A stretch of 64,000 nt of DNA from Acidimicrobiales bacterium (GTDB lineage: Bacteria; Actinomycetota; Acidimicrobiia; Acidimicrobiales; MedAcidi-G1): positions 1 through 64,000 of the forward strand of contig JAQWOV010000025.1 of the NCBI GenBank assembly GCA_029245675.1, written 5' to 3'. A program made the position numbers and the translations under genes. The notes below the pieces were generated by a model. It saw only the letters and a list, made by a program, of their open reading frames with translations. It was not told the origin of the DNA and made no database searches. Shown here piece after piece: positions 60,008-64,000 of the stretch. Position 1 is the stretch's first letter. The number at the start of each line of letters is the position of its first letter.

Positions 60008-60610
60008 ATGAAGAGGACAGCAGCGATGGTGAGCGGGCTCGTATTTTTTGGATGCGGGCTCGCTTTACTATTTTTGGCAGATCTAGGAGTAGGCCCTTGG
60101 GACGTTTTCCACGATGGCTTAGCTAATCATTTAAATCGTTCACCTGGAACCATCATCATTTCCGTAGGGGTGCTATTACTATTTTTTCTAGTTTTTCTCC
60201 GCCAGCCCTTAGGCCCAGCGACAATATTAAATGTAATAATTATTGGATTAGTGCTGGACCTCATTATGGGATTCGCAGAAACACCTGAATTATTCGGTAT
60301 TCGATTACTCCTAGCAATCGCTTCCCCAATTGTGGTTGGATTCGGTTCAATGCTCTACCTTGGTGCAGGGTTAGGAGTCGGACCAAGAGATGGGCTAATG
60401 ACCGCACTGATTGAACGCGGACACGGAATCGGAAAAGCAAGAACATTAACGGAATCTGTTGCATTTGTAGGCGGAGTTTTACTCGGCGGATCATATGGAT
60501 TAGGAACCCTTATCTTTACTTTCGGAGTTGGACCCGCTTACCAATTTTTCAAACATCGAGTTTGGGCAGGATGGCCGGAATCAACTGGACGGTTTATTTA
60601 TCGTCGATAA
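60008..60610 (+). CDS. YczE/YitT-like membrane protein
   Basis: The 200-residue protein has five hydrophobic segments. The repeated sequence LADLGVGPWDVFHDGL and LGAGLGVGPRDGLMTAL, once in each half, is the hallmark of YczE/YyaS-type proteins and indicates an internal duplication. Their function is unknown, with links to transport in a few Gram-positive species. It stands alone between the terminator and the MFS gene. Confidence 0.85.
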   Translation: MKRTAAMVSGLVFFGCGLALLFLADLGVGPWDVFHDGLANHLNRSPGTIIISVGVLLLFFLVFLRQPLGPATILNVIIIGLVLDLIMGFAETPELFGIRLLLAIASPIVVGFGSMLYLGAGLGVGPRDGLMTALIERGHGIGKARTLTESVAFVGGVLLGGSYGLGTLIFTFGVGPAYQFFKHRVWAGWPESTGRFIYRR

Positions 60611-60653
60611 GCCCGTCTCTCCAATTTGAGGTATTAGCGCCTAGTCTCTTCTG

Positions 60654-62081
60654 ATGCAGGAAACTCCACAAGAAGGTAATTCAGCGCCTCTTGAGCATGT
60701 GGACCGCAGAGCTTGGCTTGCTTTAAGCGTTGCTACGCTCGCTTCTCTGTTAACTGTTATTGATGTCTCAATTGTTAATGTTGCATTTCCATCAATCAAA
60801 AGAGATTTAGGTGCTTCAGCCGCTGGCCTTTCTTGGGTCCTGTCCGGTTACTCAGTGGCGGTAGGCGCTTTTCTGCTTATTTCTGGGCGCTTAGCCGATC
60901 AGCGCGGGCGAAGAAAGTTCTTCCTTATCGGAGTTGCTGTTTTTATGCTTGGTTCGTTCCTTTCTGGAGTCGCTCCTACCCCTGGATTTCTAATAGCAGC
61001 ACGTGTCCTACAAGGTATTGGTTCCTCAATTTTGAGCCCTGCTTCTCTTTCGATGATTTTGCCAGAATTTCCTGCATCACGGCATTCAACTGTGATTGGA
61101 ATATGGGGGGCATCAGCCGCTCTTGGTGCAGCAGTTGGTCCCACGATGGGAGCAATCTTGCTTGACTTGCTTAATTGGCGCTGGATCTTTTTCGTTAACG
61201 TACCTATCGGATTGGTGATCTTTGTTCTTACGCCGAGATTTGTGAATGAGACGAAAGATCCAAATGCAGAACGGCGGTTTGATCTTGTTGGAGTTCCAGC
61301 GGGAACACTTGGAATAGCCCTAATTTTGTTAAGCGTTGTTCAAGGACCTGAATGGGGCTACGCCTCCTTAGAGACAGTATCTATTTCTATTGCAGGACTT
61401 TTACTGTTAGGTCTACTGGTCTACCGATCATCAGTACATCCTTATCCATTGCTTGATCTTCAACTATTTCGGTTACGTGCTTTTTGGTCCGCTGCGGTAG
61501 GGCAAACTCTTTTCTCAACAGCCTTCATTGCCACTGTTCTCTTCAACACGCTTTTACTTCAAGACCTTTGGGGCTGGTCTCCTCTGGCAGCCGGTTTCGG
61601 AGTGGTGGCTGGACCCTCTCTTGCCGCAATCCTTGGAGGACCGATTGGCTCAATTGCAGACAAAGTCGGACACAGGACACTTATAACTATCGGAGGTATC
61701 TCAGGAACACTTAGCATTTCATGGCTTTTACTCACTGTAGGCAATGAGAGTAATTACCTAGTCTCAGTTTTGCCCGCCCATTTGTTACTTGGCGTTGCTG
61801 TAGCGTGCTCATTTGCAACATTTAGTTCCATGGGGCTAAAGCTCGTTCCAGAAAACCGATTTGCGACTGCAAGTGCAACACTTAGAACTGGATCTGCAAT
61901 CGGTTTTGCTGCCGGAGTTGCTATTGCTATAACTATCGCATCAACTACTGCTAATCGCGGGCAACTTGAGTCATTCCGTTACGCCTGGGCGTTTATGGCA
62001 TGCACGTTCTTCGCTGGAGCTTTTTTCTCAAGAATCGCTTGCCCTTCTCGGGAAGAACTTAAGCAGGCGAGCCTAAATTAA
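60654..62081 (+). CDS. MFS drug efflux transporter (DHA2, 14-span type)
   Basis: The 475-residue transporter has LLTVIDVSIVNVAFPSIKRDLGAS (motif D1 in helix 1), the A motif GRLADQRGRRKFFLIG and motif C ALGAAVGPTMGAILLD. These mark DHA2 drug:proton antiporters such as EmrB. The host may use it for toxic small molecules. The 3' end overlaps the convergent P450 gene by 23 bp, so the two mRNAs share an antisense tail. Confidence 0.9.
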   Translation: MQETPQEGNSAPLEHVDRRAWLALSVATLASLLTVIDVSIVNVAFPSIKRDLGASAAGLSWVLSGYSVAVGAFLLISGRLADQRGRRKFFLIGVAVFMLGSFLSGVAPTPGFLIAARVLQGIGSSILSPASLSMILPEFPASRHSTVIGIWGASAALGAAVGPTMGAILLDLLNWRWIFFVNVPIGLVIFVLTPRFVNETKDPNAERRFDLVGVPAGTLGIALILLSVVQGPEWGYASLETVSISIAGLLLLGLLVYRSSVHPYPLLDLQLFRLRAFWSAAVGQTLFSTAFIATVLFNTLLLQDLWGWSPLAAGFGVVAGPSLAAILGGPIGSIADKVGHRTLITIGGISGTLSISWLLLTVGNESNYLVSVLPAHLLLGVAVACSFATFSSMGLKLVPENRFATASATLRTGSAIGFAAGVAIAITIASTTANRGQLESFRYAWAFMACTFFAGAFFSRIACPSREELKQASLN

Positions 62082-63282
62082 TTGGAAAAGTTTCTCTACC
62101 GCGAAGGATTACTCGACCGTTATAAGTTGGTTCACCGTTGAAATCAAGATCAGGGAAACGCCGAACTAAATTAGCGACAGCAATCTCTCCTTCCATTCTT
62201 GCTAAAGCTGCACCTAAACAGTGATGGATGCCATTTCCGAAAGAAAGATGGCGTGAGGCATCTTTTCTTTTAACGTCTAGCTCGCCGGCAGTTGGGCCCC
62301 AGAAAATTTCGTCATGATTCGCGCTGCCAAGAGAGGTGAGTATCGTTTCTCCTGCTTCAATTTCCACTCCACCAACTATCGTCTCTTGGGTAAGTGTTCT
62401 TCCAGAATTTTGTACCGGGCTGTCATAACGAAGAAGTTCGTCAACCATAGTTCCATCTACAGATTCGTCTTCTCGGATTACTTGTAGTTGGTCTGGGTTA
62501 TTTAGCAGAGCATGGGTTCCGTTTCCAATCAAATTGACAGTTGTTTCATGCCCAGCAATGAATAAAAGACCAGTCATTGAACGAAGCTCTTCTTCTGAAA
62601 GCCTGTCTTCTTCTTCCTCGGCTTCAATGAGCGCAGTAAGAAGGTCATCTTTTGGGTATTTTCTTTTATGAGCTATGGCATCGCCAAGGTACTGATCCAT
62701 ATACGTCCCACCTGAGACAGCATCAGCAACTTCTTCTGGCGTCAAGAACGGTTCCAGTGTTTTACTGAGAGCCTGAGACCATTCTCTCACCATTGTCATA
62801 TCAGTATCTGGCAAGCCAAGCATTTGGTGAATGACCGCAAAAGGGATAACAAATGCATACTCGCTCATGAGATCTATCTCTTGAACTTCTGTTAGTTCAT
62901 CAAGTAATTCGTTCACGATGGTTGTTGTTTGCTCGCGCATCCGTGAAATGGATCGTGGGGTAAAAGTACGCTGAACTAAACCTCTAAGACGAGTGTGGTC
63001 TGGTGGGTCAAGACCAAGCAGAGACGGCCCGCGACCTTCGGTTCTTTCTGCCAAAGGTTGCATGTGTTCTGGCAAGGTGCTGGCATCGCGTCGCCCCTGC
63101 ATTGAAGTCGTTGGATCGCGAAGAACTTGAAAAGCGTCGTTGTACCGAGAAACCATTAAAAGACCATTTGCGGTTCGATGAATTGGATCTTCTTTACGGA
63201 GTCGCGCGTAAGTTGGGTAAGGATTGATAACAAACTCTTCATCAAAAGGATTCCAAGTCGGAGCCGCATCTAGGTCTGTCAT
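62059..63282 (-). CDS. Cytochrome P450
   Basis: The 407-residue soluble P450 has the I-helix oxygen motif FIAGHETTVNLI, the ExxR of ELLRYDSPVQ and the heme loop FGNGIHHCLGAALAR with the Cys ligand at about 355. No membrane anchor is present, as expected for bacterial class I enzymes. It needs a ferredoxin and reductase, neither of which is encoded nearby. LGLDPPDHTRLRGLVQRTFTPR is a typical bacterial CYP feature. The substrate is unknown. Confidence 0.93.
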   Translation of the reverse strand: MTDLDAAPTWNPFDEEFVINPYPTYARLRKEDPIHRTANGLLMVSRYNDAFQVLRDPTTSMQGRRDASTLPEHMQPLAERTEGRGPSLLGLDPPDHTRLRGLVQRTFTPRSISRMREQTTTIVNELLDELTEVQEIDLMSEYAFVIPFAVIHQMLGLPDTDMTMVREWSQALSKTLEPFLTPEEVADAVSGGTYMDQYLGDAIAHKRKYPKDDLLTALIEAEEEEDRLSEEELRSMTGLLFIAGHETTVNLIGNGTHALLNNPDQLQVIREDESVDGTMVDELLRYDSPVQNSGRTLTQETIVGGVEIEAGETILTSLGSANHDEIFWGPTAGELDVKRKDASRHLSFGNGIHHCLGAALARMEGEIAVANLVRRFPDLDFNGEPTYNGRVILRGRETFPINLGSPA

Positions 63283-63327
63283 GACATTAAGCGTATAACT
63301 AGAAGCGATTCGGAGGCTAAGCGGGGT

Positions 63328-64000
63328 TTAAGAAGAAAGTTTCTTCAAAGCCTTTTTACGCCACTCCTCAGTCGTATCTACTGAATTGAAAGTAAAACAA
63401 TGGACTCCACTAATTCCGAGCTCTTCAGCTTGACTGGATAGCGGCGCTAGTAGCTTGTTTGGATCATATTTTCCAGGCGAAAGAAGGCGTAAAGCTGTGG
63501 ACCGATTTTTTTTCAGAAAGCGAGTTGAATGACCAATACCTAAACGTAAAGAAATTGACAGTAATCTCTTTGTATCTACAGCACCAGGAACTCCCAGATG
63601 GCATGGCAAAGTAATTCCTGCCTTCCTTTTCTTCTCCAGCCACTCAGCTATTTTGTTGGCATCAAAACACATTTGTGTTGCGATGTATCCTTCGCACCCA
63701 GCAGCAAGAATAAGTTCCTGCTTTTCAAGTAAAGCCGCATCTAGCGAAGAATCAGGAATATCAGCATGACCGTCAGGATAAGACCCTATTCCGACAGTAG
63801 TTATGTCTGGTTTTCTCTCAAGAAGTGATCGAAGAAAACTAGTTGCATCATAAAATGGTCCGCGCTGGTCAGCGTCACCGCCAACAACGAAAATAGTTTG
63901 AATTCCCTGCTCTTTGACACGACTCGCTATTCGGTCAACGTGCTCTTCGCTTTCAACCATGCGAGCAGCAAAATGAGGAATGGTGATATGTCCTTCTGCT
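63328..64000 (-). CDS. Methylenetetrahydrofolate reductase-like protein (cut by window edge)
   Basis: The frame stays open to the right edge: upstream of the ATG at 63960 it reads HITIPHFAAR and continues, matching the PHLAAR motif of the MetF/MTHFR barrel, so the real start lies outside. IFVVGGDADQRGPFYDA, GYIATQMCFDA and PCHLGVPGAVD follow, as in FAD-containing MTHFR. It reduces 5,10-methylene-THF to 5-methyl-THF, or acts as a catabolic variant. A short form starting at 63960 is unlikely. Confidence 0.88.
   Translation of the reverse strand, partial: AEGHITIPHFAARMVESEEHVDRIASRVKEQGIQTIFVVGGDADQRGPFYDATSFLRSLLERKPDITTVGIGSYPDGHADIPDSSLDAALLEKQELILAAGCEGYIATQMCFDANKIAEWLEKKRKAGITLPCHLGVPGAVDTKRLLSISLRLGIGHSTRFLKKNRSTALRLLSPGKYDPNKLLAPLSSQAEELGISGVHCFTFNSVDTTEEWRKKALKKLSS

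Overview
The window looks like a chromosomal segment of a free-living, probably marine, actinobacterium, with Acidimicrobiia-like relatives my best guess. The host DNA is AT-leaning and very compact: no gene-free stretch exceeds 300 bp and convergent genes meet within 0-29 bp or overlap. The lineage call rests on four luciferase-like monooxygenase-fold (LLM) enzymes of the F420-dependent type, DUF6777 and Septum_form proteins, and lipoproteins with Thr/Ala/Pro-rich linkers after the lipid-attachment Cys. It is an inference from gene content; there is no rRNA or other strong marker gene here. I saw no tRNA, rRNA, CRISPR array, transposase or integrase.

Layout. 1-4.3 kb: a truncated DUF6777 membrane protein, a two-pass membrane protein, an epoxide-hydrolase-like enzyme and an APC permease carrying EIIA-like and TrkA-C-like cytoplasmic domains. 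4.3-7.8 kb (minus): a flavin-dependent acyl-CoA-dehydrogenase-like enzyme, enoyl-CoA hydratase, nitroreductase and LLM oxidoreductase in one operon. 8.3-20.1 kb: a polyamine module with two PuuB-like FAD oxidoreductases, the PotABCD importer, two class III aminotransferases, an MFS transporter and an agmatinase-like ureohydrolase. 20.1-25.2 kb: an acyl-CoA dehydrogenase, then the lower kynurenine pathway (RidA-type deaminase, 3-hydroxyanthranilate dioxygenase, ACMS decarboxylase, kynureninase, methyltransferase). 25.2-34.3 kb: a repeat-built propeller-like lipoprotein, amidase, hydrolase, aldehyde dehydrogenase, phospholipase D-like protein, RmuC and a DUF3089 lipoprotein.

34.36-45.64 kb is an inserted block. 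Base composition jumps abruptly to GC-rich (by eye above 60%, against low-to-mid 40s outside). The block is bounded by a 48-bp direct repeat (47/48 identical) and starts with a diverged copy of the 3' end of rmuC. It encodes a TetR regulator with an LLM enzyme, and divergently a branched-chain-type ABC importer (with a fused LivH-LivM permease) translationally coupled to a small membrane protein, an MBL-fold hydrolase, a GNAT-like protein, a Rieske-oxygenase-family protein whose Rieske site lacks two of its four ligands, a second LLM enzyme and a SnoaL-like protein. This is the best candidate for an undescribed system: a self-contained uptake and oxidation island for an unknown substrate.

45.7-64 kb returns to host composition. 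It holds a small membrane protein, a Tat-exported flavin amine oxidase with a phosphotransferase, and a reductive pyrimidine degradation module (beta-ureidopropionase, aminotransferase, dihydropyrimidinase, methylmalonate-semialdehyde dehydrogenase, LLM enzyme, AA_synth protein, 3-hydroxyisobutyrate dehydrogenase-like enzyme) running into an NMT1/THI5-type ABC importer that probably imports the pyrimidine or a derivative. After a strong hairpin come a YczE-like membrane protein, an MFS drug exporter, a cytochrome P450 and a methylenetetrahydrofolate reductase cut by the window edge.

Together the window is mostly scavenging: import and oxidation of nitrogen-rich organic matter (polyamines, tryptophan-derived aromatics, pyrimidines). 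The only recognisable transcription factor is the TetR gene inside the GC-rich island.
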